A model generated the notes under the pieces. It was not told the DNA's origin, did not search any database, and saw only the letters and a list, made by a program, of their open reading frames with translations. From NCBI RefSeq assembly GCF_005893125.1, contig NZ_VCJS01000070.1, positions 1 through 57,815 of the forward strand: DNA of 57,815 nt, given 5' to 3'. The translations under genes were made by a program, and so were the position numbers. Below, in pieces: positions 33,174 through 43,360 of the stretch. Position 1 is the first letter of the stretch. The number at the start of each line of letters is the position of its first letter. Origin of the DNA: Nonomuraea basaltis. Lineage in GTDB: Bacteria > Actinomycetota > Actinomycetes > Streptosporangiales > Streptosporangiaceae.

Positions 33174-33473
33174 TTACCCTATTCGGGCTCTCATCGCGCT
33201 CTACCGCCGCACGTGGCTCGACGCCGGTCCGACGCTTTCCGCCGACAAGACACCCCAGTGGTCCGACGCTTTGCGTCGATGAAACACCCATCCTGTACGG
33301 CGGAGCCAACTGGGCTCCACCCGCCGACCAGGGCTGGGCTCTGTCCAGGGTGACGCTTACCAGGTGGGCGTGGCTGGGCGCCGCCACGGCGTCATCTGGG
33401 CCGCCCGCTTCGCCGAATCGTCGGCCCTTGCCCGCTGTCGCCGGTCGTCTGCGTAGGTCGCTAGGCTGCGCGG
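33174..33473. other. Intergenic region with a short direct repeat
   Basis: No gene is supported in these 300 bases between the divergent yaaA and GNAT genes. It holds two imperfect 31-base direct repeats beginning GGTCCGACGCTTT (33226-33256 and 33260-33290) and presumably both promoters. Confidence 0.5.
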
Positions 33474-34199
33474 ATGAATTTCGACTTGCTGTTTCACGAG
33501 GCGTGGCCCGCCTACGAGCAGTCCGTGCACGACGGATGGGTGCTGCGTTACGCGGGAGGTGTGACCAAACGGGCCAACTCGGTGCTGGCTCTGGGGCAGC
33601 CGGCCGACCTGGACGGTGCCATTGAGGCGGCCGAGGCGTTCTACGGCGAGCGGGGGCAGCGTTGTGTCTTCTCGCTGGGGCCGAACACCGCGCCCGGTCT
33701 GGACGAGAAGCTGGAGAGGCGGGGCTACGAGCTGGTCGACCCAACGGTGATCATGGTCGCTGGTTCCCGCGCCGTTGACGGCGCTGATGCCGGTGCGGGG
33801 GCACCGCTCGCGCAGGGGGTCAGGATCGGGAATCAGCCGTGGGCGGAATGGCTCAAGGCGTGGTGGGCCGTGGATGGGCGTTATGGGAGTGGGATCGACG
33901 ATGCGGAGCGCATCTGTTCCGGCGTGCCGGCCTGGTACGGGGCTTATGAGGAGGGCGGGGTTGTGCTGGCCGTTGGGCGGGGGGTTCCGCAGGGGGACAC
34001 GCTGGGGATTTCCTGTATGGCCACGTTGCCCGGGGCGCGTCGCCGTGGACTGGCCCGGGCGGTGCTGCGGGGCCTGGTGCGGCATGCGGCTGCAGGGTCC
34101 GCCTACCTGAGCGTCACCGCGCCCAATCTGGCCGCTCAGGCGCTGTATCGCGGTGAGGGGTTCGAGGTCGTGGGCCGGTATCACTATCGGGTTCGCTGA
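33474..34199 (+). CDS. GNAT-family N-acetyltransferase
   Basis: 241 residues. The C-terminal GNAT fold has the acetyl-CoA loop LPGARRRGLARAVLRGLVRHA (about 184-204) and a YLSVTAPNLAAQALYRGEGFEVVGRYHYR end; the N-terminal half (about 1-110) is a divergent GNAT-like half, as in tandem GNAT proteins. Substrate unknown. Monocistronic; ends before a strong bidirectional hairpin. Confidence 0.85.
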   Translation: MNFDLLFHEAWPAYEQSVHDGWVLRYAGGVTKRANSVLALGQPADLDGAIEAAEAFYGERGQRCVFSLGPNTAPGLDEKLERRGYELVDPTVIMVAGSRAVDGADAGAGAPLAQGVRIGNQPWAEWLKAWWAVDGRYGSGIDDAERICSGVPAWYGAYEEGGVVLAVGRGVPQGDTLGISCMATLPGARRRGLARAVLRGLVRHAAAGSAYLSVTAPNLAAQALYRGEGFEVVGRYHYRVR

Positions 34200-34235
34200 T
34201 CATCTGGTGCGCCTGCGGCAAGGCCTTTACGCAGA

Positions 34236-34267
34236 ACGGCGACCCCGGGCGTGCCCGGGGTCGCCGT
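34236..34267. terminator. Bidirectional hairpin terminator
   Basis: ACGGCGACCCCGGGC and GCCCGGGGTCGCCGT are perfect 15-bp arms separated by 2 bases, between the convergent GNAT and DUF7455 genes. Confidence 0.8.
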
Positions 34268-34312
34268 CCTGATCATGCAATATGTGGTTATCTCATCACG
34301 ACCAGCGCCGCC

Positions 34313-34543
34313 TTAGCGCTCGTCGTTGTTGGCTTTCGAAGGGGTTTCGCTGAGTCGAGCCGACTCGTCCAGGATGTCGGCGCCCTTATCGCGCAGCGCC
34401 GCAACGTGCTGACGCCCATGGTGGGCGCAGAACAGCAGCTCCCCGCCCACTGGCAGGGTTGCGCGAATGTAGGCCTGGGCGCCGCAGCGGTCGCAGCGGT
34501 CGAGGGCCGTCAGCGGCTTAACGGGGGCGAGAGCTCCAGTCAC
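34313..34543 (-). CDS. DUF7455-type small zinc-binding protein
   Basis: 76 residues from GTG 34543. A likely zinc site is formed by CDRCG (about 17-21) with a downstream CAHHGRQH (about 39-46), as in the actinobacterial DUF7455 family. Charged, disordered C-terminus. Function unknown. It diverges from parE, as in related actinomycetes. Confidence 0.8.
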   Translation of the reverse strand: MTGALAPVKPLTALDRCDRCGAQAYIRATLPVGGELLFCAHHGRQHVAALRDKGADILDESARLSETPSKANNDER

Positions 34544-34790
34544 GTATCGCCTTTCGGGTCACCCCCGCCGAAGCGAGGATCTGGCGTCAGTCACTTGGAC
34601 AACATCTAACCGGACGTGGAGCTTCCCAACCTCCCCCTCTCTACGCCCAGAGCAGAATGTGTCCCAAAGTAATGACGATCAGCCGGTTGGTAACAGCAAA
34701 CGTGTCGCCATGGCAAGCTTGTACGCGTGCGCAGGGGAACAACGGTAGGCTACGCACACGTGTTCGATGCTTAGGACCAGGGGAGCTGGA

Positions 34791-36857
<2,067 letters not shown>

Positions 36858-36886
36858 AGGCGCGTGAGGCGTGCAGGGCCCCCTTA

Positions 36887-36908
36887 CCCCCGCAGGGCCA
36901 TGCGGGGG
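36887..36908. terminator. Hairpin after parE
   Basis: CCCCCGCA and TGCGGGGG form an 8-bp stem with loop GGGCCA, 30 bases after the parE stop. Confidence 0.6.
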
Positions 36909-37006
36909 CGCGTAGGGGCACTACAGGGCGTTCCTGGGGCGGTTGGGCGGGAGAGCAGCGCCACCCGCAGTCGATGAACGCTGTATGACGACGTTCCGAA
37001 GCGAGA

Positions 37007-37501
37007 TCAGCAGTCCGAAGCGGTCAGGCGGCCGGTGCGGACGTCGTAGATCGCGCCGGCCACCGGCATGTCCGCCGGCAGGAACGGGCTGGTCCTGATA
37101 CGGGTGAGATCGTGGCGGAGCGCCTGGTTCTGGTCGGGCACCGTGTGGAACTCCAGGCTGCGGGTGTCCACCCCGCGCTCGCTGGTGAGAGCGTGTACGT
37201 CCGAGTCCGTCACCTTGGCCATGCCGCAGTCCGTATGGGGCATGACGAGCACCCGCTCGACGCCGAGCAGGTAGACGGCCAGCACCAGGGTACGCAGGAC
37301 GTCGTCCGTCACGCGGGCGCCGGCGTTGCGGAGGATCTTGGCGTCGCCCGCCTCCAGGCCCAGCAGGCCCAGCGGGTCGATGCGGGAGTCCATGCAGGTC
37401 ACGACCGCCAGCCCGCGGGCTGCCCGGCCGGTGAGCTCGGAGTATCCGAAGTCCTTCGCAAACTTGGTGTTGGCGGCATACAGGTCGTCGAACGCACTCA
37501 T
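37007..37501 (-). CDS. Beta-carbonic anhydrase
   Basis: 164 residues from ATG 37501; a longer reading upstream is not family-like. Zinc ligands and active-site pair: Cys36 and Asp38-Arg40 (CMDSR), His89 and Cys92 (HTDCGM). A short beta-CA of the mycobacterial Rv1284/small actinobacterial type. It interconverts CO2 and bicarbonate. It diverges from the gene at 37641 with 139 bases between. Confidence 0.92.
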   Translation of the reverse strand: MSAFDDLYAANTKFAKDFGYSELTGRAARGLAVVTCMDSRIDPLGLLGLEAGDAKILRNAGARVTDDVLRTLVLAVYLLGVERVLVMPHTDCGMAKVTDSDVHALTSERGVDTRSLEFHTVPDQNQALRHDLTRIRTSPFLPADMPVAGAIYDVRTGRLTASDC

Positions 37502-37640
37502 GTCAGAGATGATCCCGCATGTCCCAAAACGGGTGACTTCCGGGGTCGCGACAGGCTGGACTTCCCGAAGGTCCCACGAAAACACGTCACCTTGCGTGAT
37601 GATGACGTAGCCGTATGTACGTGATCGAAGAAGGTTAGTC

Positions 37641-37958
37641 GTGAGTAGGTCCGAATCGCTCGCTGCGTATCTCCGTGCCCAAGCCTGGCGCCGCCTCGAC
37701 CGCGTGGAGTCCAATGACGGCGGCCGCAACGCCAAGTGCGCGCTGGCCCTCCTCGACACCGCGATCTACGCGGCCGGCCTGCCCGACGACGACCCGCTCA
37801 TCCTCATGCTGGACGAGGCGGGATGCTTCGGGCCGCTGGGATGTGAGCGGTTCGACCCGGGGGAGGCGGGCACCCGGCTGATCCGGCACTGGGAGGGCGG
37901 CGAGCCGCACGAGCTCCTGCTCGCGCTCCCGGCCGCCATCGCCGCCTCGGCCTCGTAA
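37641..37958 (+). CDS. Small conserved hypothetical protein
   Basis: 105 residues from GTG 37641 with AGAAGG at 37629-37634. Helical start (ESLAAYLRAQAWRRLDRVES) and acidic middle; no membrane segment or motif I recognise. Codon use is normal for the genome, and the ribosome site supports a real gene. Function unknown. Confidence 0.6.
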   Translation: MSRSESLAAYLRAQAWRRLDRVESNDGGRNAKCALALLDTAIYAAGLPDDDPLILMLDEAGCFGPLGCERFDPGEAGTRLIRHWEGGEPHELLLALPAAIAASAS

Positions 37959-38024
37959 CCGGTCGAGGATTGCCGGGGACTGCGGTCTGCGCGTGCGGTG
38001 ACGGATTGCACCCCGGCGTGGGGG

Positions 38025-38163
38025 TCAGGGTTTGCGGCCGACTCTCACGTACCACCACTCGCTGCCCGCGAGCTCGGTCTCCCACGGCTCGTCGGGACGC
38101 CAGTCCGCCACGTGCGTCACCCCGGGCTCGACCAGGTCGAAGCCGTCGAACATGCGCGCCGTT
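38025..38163 (-). pseudogene. C-terminal remnant of a DUF574-type SAM-dependent methyltransferase
   Basis: About 45 codons ending at the TGA 38025-38027. The FDGFDLVEPGVTHVADWRPD segment and the VGRKP end match the tails of actinobacterial S-adenosylmethionine-dependent methyltransferases of the DUF574 family, whose Rossmann body is absent. The fragment begins abruptly at about 38163, where it joins the remnant of an unrelated gene. Clear deletion scar. Confidence 0.65.
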
Positions 38164-38375
38164 GTCGGCCTTGGCGTACTCCTCGACCCCGGCGAACGTG
38201 GCGGCCGCGAACGAATTGGCCTTGGCGAAGCCGAAGAACCCGATGCGCTTCGGCCCGTTCGAGGCCGTGGCCGACGTGTGGCGCCCGGCTGGGCGCCGCC
38301 CGCGTCGGGATTCACGCAGGCGGCGGCCAGCAGGGCCACCGCGGCCAGAGCGGGTAACGCAGTCCACCGGACCAT
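38164..38375 (-). pseudogene. N-terminal remnant of a sugar ABC transporter substrate-binding lipoprotein, frameshifted
   Basis: The ATG at 38375 has a GGAG site and starts a lipoprotein signal (MVRWTALPALAAVALLAAAC). After about 30 codons the frame shifts (about 38275-38290), and the other frame continues with GPKRIGFFGFAKANSFAAATFAGVEEYAKADN, typical of ribose/xylose-type binding proteins (two adjacent strands of the first lobe). The gene then stops at the junction with the methyltransferase tail. Both the frameshift and the truncation show it is dead. Confidence 0.65.
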
Positions 38376-38473
38376 CTCGGTCTCCGTCGCATCGGCGACA
38401 GGCGTGGCAGAGGGGAGTGCCGGGACTTCGTGCCTGTGATCATAGAGAAGCCGATGCGAATGGGACTCATGTT

Positions 38474-39037
38474 TCAGGCGGGTTCGTTGCCCGGCTTCCA
38501 CTTGATGCCGCAGCCGAGCGACGGGTTCTGCTCCGCGGGCACGTCACCGCCCTCCAGCAGGGCGTTGATGGCCGCCCGCAGGGACGAGCCGGTCACCGGC
38601 ACGGAGTTGCCCGGCCGGGCGTCGTCGAACTCGCCCCGGTAGACGAGCTGGAGGTGGGCGTCGTACAGGAAGAAGTCCGGCGTGCACGCCGCCTTGTACG
38701 CCTTGGCCACCTCCTGGGTGTCGTCCAGCAGGTACGGGAACGTGAATCCGGCCCGGGCGGCCTGCTCCGCCAGGTGTGTGGGGTCGTCGTCGGGATAATT
38801 GACGCTGTCGTTGCTGCAGATGGCGACGATCGACAGCCTGGCCCCGTAGTCCGCGGCCAGCGCGCCGAGACCCTTCTCGATATGCCGCACGTAGGGACAG
38901 TGGTTGGACAGGAAGACCACGAGAGTGGCGGGAGAGCCCTTGAGGTCTCCCAGCGAGACGCTGCCGCCGTTGATGGCGGTGAGGTCGAAGTTGGGCGCTG
39001 GAGTGCCGAGCGGAACCATGAACGAGTTGACAGCCAT
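38474..39037 (-). CDS. Thioredoxin-fold (AhpC/TSA-like) protein
   Basis: 187 residues. Thioredoxin fold with the motif FLSNHCPYVRHIEKGLGAL (about 43-61), containing a single Cys where thioredoxins have CxxC, and a cis-Pro in ACTPDFFLYD. This matches the thioredoxin family proteins with NHCP motif seen widely in bacteria. It probably has a redox role; substrate unknown. It has no signal peptide, so acts in the cytoplasm. Divergent from the VOC gene. Confidence 0.85.
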   Translation of the reverse strand: MAVNSFMVPLGTPAPNFDLTAINGGSVSLGDLKGSPATLVVFLSNHCPYVRHIEKGLGALAADYGARLSIVAICSNDSVNYPDDDPTHLAEQAARAGFTFPYLLDDTQEVAKAYKAACTPDFFLYDAHLQLVYRGEFDDARPGNSVPVTGSSLRAAINALLEGGDVPAEQNPSLGCGIKWKPGNEPA

Positions 39038-39098
39038 GGCACCATTTTCGTCCGTAGACAGGCGTGCGAAACGACTCTCACTCTCTCAGAGGTGAATG

Positions 39099-39470
39099 AT
39101 GAGCGGCATCGCGGAATTCCGGAGCGTGGTCCTCGACACTCCCGACCCCAAGGGGCTGGCGGAGTTCTACTCCCAGCTGCTGGGCTGGCCGGTCACGTCG
39201 GTCGAGGACGACTGGGTGGTCGTGTCCGACGGCGGGCCGCCCAGGCGGCTGGCCTTCCAGCTCGCGCCGGACTTCCGGCGGCCGACCTGGCCGGATCCGG
39301 AGCGGCCGCAGCAGTTTCACCTCGACCTCCACGTGGACGACCTGGACGAGGCGGAGAAGCGGGCGTTGGGCATCGGCGCGGTCAAGCATGAGCACCAGCC
39401 CAGCGAGGAGGACAGCTTCCGGGTGTTCCTCGATCCGGCCGGCCACCCGTTCTGCCTCTGCCGGGACTGA
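39099..39470 (+). CDS. VOC-family (glyoxalase/bleomycin-resistance-like) protein
   Basis: 123 residues from ATG 39099; AGAGG at 39088-39092 favours it over the adjacent ATG 39096. The VOC fold is seen in FRSVVLDTPDPKGLAEFYSQLLGW and in FHLDLHVDDLDEAEKRAL ... VFLDPAGHPFCLC. The metal His (FHLDLHV) and Glu-type positions are only partly kept. Substrate unknown. Followed by a strong terminator. Confidence 0.85.
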   Translation: MSGIAEFRSVVLDTPDPKGLAEFYSQLLGWPVTSVEDDWVVVSDGGPPRRLAFQLAPDFRRPTWPDPERPQQFHLDLHVDDLDEAEKRALGIGAVKHEHQPSEEDSFRVFLDPAGHPFCLCRD

Positions 39471-39487
39471 GCCGCCGCCCGCCGTGA

Positions 39488-39513
39488 CCGGCCCCGCCGC
39501 GGGGCGGGGCCGG
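39488..39513 (+). terminator. Hairpin after the VOC gene
   Basis: CCGGCCCCGCC and GGCGGGGCCGG form a perfect 11-bp stem over loop GCGG, 17 bases after the stop. Confidence 0.7.
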
Positions 39514-39514
39514 C

Positions 39515-39583
39515 GGGCTCCGCGCCGGCGAAGCCCAGCGGATGCACGTGCCACCAGATCGCGTGCTCTTTCCACGACGTCAC
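39515..39583 (-). pseudogene. N-terminal remnant of a GH13 alpha-amylase-family gene
   Basis: About 23 codons from the GTG at 39583 read VTSWKEHAIWWHVHPLGFAG and end at GAEP. The HAIWWHVyPLGF pattern is the hallmark start of actinobacterial alpha-amylase/glucosidase-family proteins. The coding similarity ends exactly at the terminator of the VOC gene, so the rest was lost by deletion. The remaining bases up to parC (39584-39684) contain nothing I can support. Confidence 0.55.
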
Positions 39584-39684
39584 GCTAGTGAGCCTAGGTA
39601 ACGCCGGCGTGCGCCACGGAGCGCACGGCGGCACGCCACACCACGACCCGGGGCCGGATCGGCGGCCGGGTCGCGGAGAGGGCG

Positions 39685-42198
39685 TCAGAGGGACGTCGGC
39701 TCGTCCCCAGGCGGGGCCGACGGCCTGTCGCCTGCGGGCAGAACGTCGGGTCCGGAGGCCAGGGCGCCGCCGATGGCGCCGATGGTGTGGGTGAGGCGGA
39801 CGCCGGAGCCGTCCCGCCGCCCGAGCTCCTCCGGCAGCGGCACCGGCTTGCCCACCGCCGAGACCGCCTTGGCAGGCGCGGTCCCGGCCCACGCCAGCAG
39901 CAACTCGTCCTCGCCCCTCAGGAACCGCTGGGCCCGCACCCCGCCGGTCGCCCGCCCCTTGGCCGGGAACTCGGCGTAGTCGGACACCTTGCCGCCACCC
40001 ACCTGCGTCCCGGGCAGCGCGGTGGACGACCCGGCGACCGTGACGACCTGCGCGGGACGGTCCGGATCGACCACGCCGAACCAGACCACCCTGGCCCCGC
40101 CGTCCAGCCGGATGCCGGACATGCCGCCCGCCGGCCGCCCCTGCGGGCGCACGAGCGCGGCGGAGAAACGCAGGAGCTGCGCGTCGGAGGAGATGAACAC
40201 CAGATCGTGCGACTCCGACACCAGCTCAACGGCCCCCACCACGCTGTCGCCGTCCTTCAGCGTGATGACCTCGAAGTCGTCGCGGTTGGCCGGATAGTCC
40301 GGCACCACCCGTTTGACCACGCCCTGCGCCGTGCCCAGCGCCAGCCCGGGCCCGTCGGGATCGAGCGAGCCCAGGCCGACGACCTTCTCGTCGGGCTGCA
40401 GGGAGACGTATTCGGAGACCGGATGGCCGCCCGACAGCGAAGGCGGGTTGTTCGTGGGCGGCAAGGTGGGCAGGTCCACGACCTGGACGCGGATGAGCCG
40501 GCCCAGCGACGTGACGACGCCCACCTCGCCGCGTACGGAGGTGCGTACCACGGAGACCAGCACGTCGTGCGCCTGGCGCTCGCCCTCGCCCGGCAGCGGC
40601 GTGGCGTCGGGGGTGCGGGCCAGCAGGCCGGTCGACGACAGCAGCGCCAGGCACGGGTCGTCGGCCACCTGGAGCGAGACCATCGGGGTGCGGGCGACGC
40701 CCGGCGACTCCAGCAGGATCGTGCGGCGCGGCGTGGCGTACTTCTTGGCCACGTCGGCCAGCTCGCCGGAGACGACCTGGCGCAGCTTGGTCTCCGAGGA
40801 CAGGATCTCCGTGAGCTTGGCGATCTCGTCGCTCAGCGTCTCCTTCTCGCGGTCGAGCTCCAGCTTGTCGTAGCGGGTCAGGCGGCGCAGCGGCGTGTCG
40901 AGGATGTAGGCGGCCTGGATCTCGGTCAGGTCGAACACGTCCATCAGCCGCGTCCGCGCCTGCGCCGAGTCGTCGGAGGCGCGGATGACCTGGATGACCT
41001 CGTCGATGTTGAGCAGCGCGGTGATCAGGCCGTCGACCAGGTGCAGGCGCTCCTCGCGCTTGCGGCGCCGGAACTCGGACCTGCGGCGCACGACCTCCAG
41101 CCGGTGGTCGACGTAGACCTGGAGCAGCTCGCGCAGCCCGAGCGTACGCGGCTCGCCGTCGACCAGGGCGACGTTGTTGATGCCGAACGTCTCCTCCATC
41201 GGCGTCAGCCGGTAGAGCTCCTCCAGGACGGCCTCGGGGATGAAGCCGTTCTTGATCTCGATGACCAGCCGCAGGCCCTTGTGCCGGTCGGTGAGGTCCT
41301 TGAGATCGGCGATGCCCTGGAGCTTCTTGCTGTTCACCAGCTCCTTGATCTTGGTGACCACGCGCTCGGGGCCGACGTTGTAGGGCAGCTCGGTGACGAT
41401 GATGCCCTTGCGGCGCGGCGTGATCTGCTCGACCACGCACTTGGCCCGCATCCGGAACGTGCCGCGCCCGGTCTCGTACGCGTCTCGCACCCCCTGCAGC
41501 CCGATGATCGAGCCGCCGGTCGGCAGGTCGGGGCCCGGCACGAACTTCATCAGCTCGTCGAGCGTCGCGCCAGGATTCTTGATCAGGTGCCGGGCGGCGG
41601 CCACGACCTCGGTGAGGTTGTGCGGCGCCATGTTGGTCGCCATGCCGACCGCGATGCCGCTCGTGCCGTTGACCAGCAGGTTGGGGAACGCCGACGGCAT
41701 GACGACCGGCTCGGTCTCCTGGCCGTCGTAGTTGGGCTTGAAGCCCACGGTGTCTTCGTCGAGCGACTCGACCATGAGCATGGCCGCCGGGGCCAGCCTG
41801 GCCTCGGTGTATCGCATGGCGGCGGGCAGGTCGTCGGGCGAGCCGAAGTTGCCGTGCCCGTCCACCAGCGGCAGCCGCATGGAGAACGGCTGCGCCAGCC
41901 GCACCAGGGCGTCGTAGATGGCGGAGTCGCCGTGCGGGTGCAGCTTGCCCATGACGTCGCCGACGACGCGCGAGCACTTGACGTGGCCGCGGTCAGGACG
42001 CAGCCCCATCTCGCTCATCGAGTAGAGGATGCGCCGCTGCACGGGCTTGAGGCCGTCACGAGCGTCGGGCAATGCCCGCTGGTAGATCACCGAGTAGGCG
42101 TACTCGAGAAAGCTCGTGCGCATTTCGGAGGAGACGTCGATGTCGACGATCCGCTCCTCGAAGTCCTCGGGCGGGGGTGCTGTCGTGCGTCGGGCCAT
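39685..42198 (-). CDS. parC: DNA topoisomerase IV subunit A (GyrA-like)
   Basis: 837 residues from ATG 42198; ATG 42207 would add MFD, and neither has a clear ribosome site. Breakage-reunion domain: ALPDARDGLKPVQRRILYSM, KCSRVVGDVMGKLHPHGD, catalytic Tyr in AMRYTEARL. C-terminal beta-propeller with degenerate GyrA-box-like repeats (KGRATGGVRAQRF) and no canonical QRRGGKG box, which favours ParC over GyrA. Partner of parE at 34.8-36.9 kb; the pair is separated by an eroded segment. Confidence 0.9.
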   Translation of the reverse strand: MARRTTAPPPEDFEERIVDIDVSSEMRTSFLEYAYSVIYQRALPDARDGLKPVQRRILYSMSEMGLRPDRGHVKCSRVVGDVMGKLHPHGDSAIYDALVRLAQPFSMRLPLVDGHGNFGSPDDLPAAMRYTEARLAPAAMLMVESLDEDTVGFKPNYDGQETEPVVMPSAFPNLLVNGTSGIAVGMATNMAPHNLTEVVAAARHLIKNPGATLDELMKFVPGPDLPTGGSIIGLQGVRDAYETGRGTFRMRAKCVVEQITPRRKGIIVTELPYNVGPERVVTKIKELVNSKKLQGIADLKDLTDRHKGLRLVIEIKNGFIPEAVLEELYRLTPMEETFGINNVALVDGEPRTLGLRELLQVYVDHRLEVVRRRSEFRRRKREERLHLVDGLITALLNIDEVIQVIRASDDSAQARTRLMDVFDLTEIQAAYILDTPLRRLTRYDKLELDREKETLSDEIAKLTEILSSETKLRQVVSGELADVAKKYATPRRTILLESPGVARTPMVSLQVADDPCLALLSSTGLLARTPDATPLPGEGERQAHDVLVSVVRTSVRGEVGVVTSLGRLIRVQVVDLPTLPPTNNPPSLSGGHPVSEYVSLQPDEKVVGLGSLDPDGPGLALGTAQGVVKRVVPDYPANRDDFEVITLKDGDSVVGAVELVSESHDLVFISSDAQLLRFSAALVRPQGRPAGGMSGIRLDGGARVVWFGVVDPDRPAQVVTVAGSSTALPGTQVGGGKVSDYAEFPAKGRATGGVRAQRFLRGEDELLLAWAGTAPAKAVSAVGKPVPLPEELGRRDGSGVRLTHTIGAIGGALASGPDVLPAGDRPSAPPGDEPTSL

Positions 42199-42273
42199 GT
42201 CGAACATTGTGCCGAAGGTATTCGGGTGCCCGCGACTCGTTCGCGTGATGAGTCGCGTGAGGAGGCGAGGGTC

Positions 42274-42303
42274 TTGACCAAGCAATTGCTTGGGTCGTAC
42301 GTT
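42274..42303 (+). promoter_or_regulatory. Promoter with a 16-bp palindromic operator before the TauD-type gene
   Basis: TTGACC (42274-42279) and TACGTT (42298-42303) are good -35/-10 matches 18 bases apart. Between and overlapping them lies the perfect palindrome CCAAGCAATTGCTTGG (42278-42293). This position is typical of a repressor operator (TetR type, for example). Confidence 0.65.
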
Positions 42304-42338
42304 CGGGTCGTGGACTACCCCTTGTCTCCGGAGGCGTC

Positions 42339-43163
42339 ATGATCGAGTTCCATCCCGTGACCAAGCACATCGGCGCCGAGGTCACCGGGGTCGATCTGCG
42401 CAAGCCGCTGTCGCAGGAAGAGGCGGCGACCCTGCGGGAGGGCTGGCTCAAGCACCTCGTTCTGTTCTTCCGCGACCAGCACATCGAAGACGAGCAGCAC
42501 CTGCAGTTCGCCCTGAACTTCGGCACGCTCAACCACCCCGCCTTCAAGAAGGACTCCACCAGCCCCATCCACGTGCTCGACCAGACCTCCCCCAAGGGGG
42601 AGGGCGGCGACGAGTGGCACAGCGACAACACCTTCGAGCCCACGCCGCCGATGGGCTCCCTGCTGCGCTGCGTCCAGCTGCCCAGCGTGGGCGGCGACAC
42701 GTGCTGGGCCAACACCTACCTGGCGTACGAGACGCTCTCGCCGTCCATCCAGCGGCTGTGCGACGAGCTGACGGCCGTGCACGACATCACGATGTCGATG
42801 AAGAAGGCGATCTCGAAGGGGCACCCGTTCGACCTGGAGGAGATCCAGGCCAAGTGGCCCCCGATCGAGCGCCCGGTGGTACGCGTGCACGCGGAGACGG
42901 GCAGGAAGGCCCTCTTCGTGAACCGCTCCTCCACGACCCGCCTCGTCGGCCTGTCGGACCGGGAGAACGAGGCCCTGCTGCCGCTCCTGATCGACCACAT
43001 CCGCTCCCCGGAGTACCAGTGCCGCCTCAAATGGCGACCGGGCACGATGGCCTTCTGGGACAACAGGCCGACGCAGCACTACGCGGTGGCGGACTACACC
43101 GAACGCCGCCGCATGCACCGGGTCACGATCAACGCTTTCCCGGAACACGCGGACCCATCCTGA
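42339..43163 (+). CDS. TauD/TfdA-family Fe(II)/2-oxoglutarate dioxygenase
   Basis: 274 residues from ATG 42339 with GGAGG at 42330-42334. The family signs are IGAEVTGVDLRKPL, iron-binding His94 and Asp96 (EWHSDNTF), distal His about 260 (MHRVTI) with nearby Arg for 2-oxoglutarate, and FWDNRPTQHYAVADY. Members release sulfite from sulfonates or oxidise aryloxy and other acids; the substrate here is not deducible. A strong, apparently repressible promoter with an inserted palindrome suggests substrate-inducible expression. No regulator gene adjoins it. Confidence 0.9.
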   Translation: MIEFHPVTKHIGAEVTGVDLRKPLSQEEAATLREGWLKHLVLFFRDQHIEDEQHLQFALNFGTLNHPAFKKDSTSPIHVLDQTSPKGEGGDEWHSDNTFEPTPPMGSLLRCVQLPSVGGDTCWANTYLAYETLSPSIQRLCDELTAVHDITMSMKKAISKGHPFDLEEIQAKWPPIERPVVRVHAETGRKALFVNRSSTTRLVGLSDRENEALLPLLIDHIRSPEYQCRLKWRPGTMAFWDNRPTQHYAVADYTERRRMHRVTINAFPEHADPS

Positions 43164-43360
43164 CGTGTCTCGCCGCAACCACCTGGCCGGCCCACAATGC
43201 GCACGTAACAGCGCCCGGCCCCGTGAACCGGAGGAGCGTTCCCCTGGACGGGGCCTGGCCACGTGCGGAGGGTGGGGACAACTTGGCGAAGCCGTAAAGA
43301 ATGATCTGGGTTTAAAGGAGGATGCGCGTTTCGTCGGGAGGAGGTGGTAGCAAGGGGGAC

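Noticed and set aside
38025..38501. A 158-codon open frame read as one real protein
   Set aside because: Its middle is an Arg/Pro/Ser-rich out-of-frame reading between a lipoprotein start and a methyltransferase tail, so it is a pseudogene artefact.
39787..42342. 851-codon open frame antisense to parC
   Set aside because: Composition is typical of a GC-rich shadow (His/Arg/Asp-rich), and parC is unmistakable on the other strand.
43212..43255. Terminator hairpin after the TauD-type gene
   Set aside because: GGCCCCGT and ACGGGGCC can pair, but over a 23-base loop and without a U tract, which is too weak to annotate.
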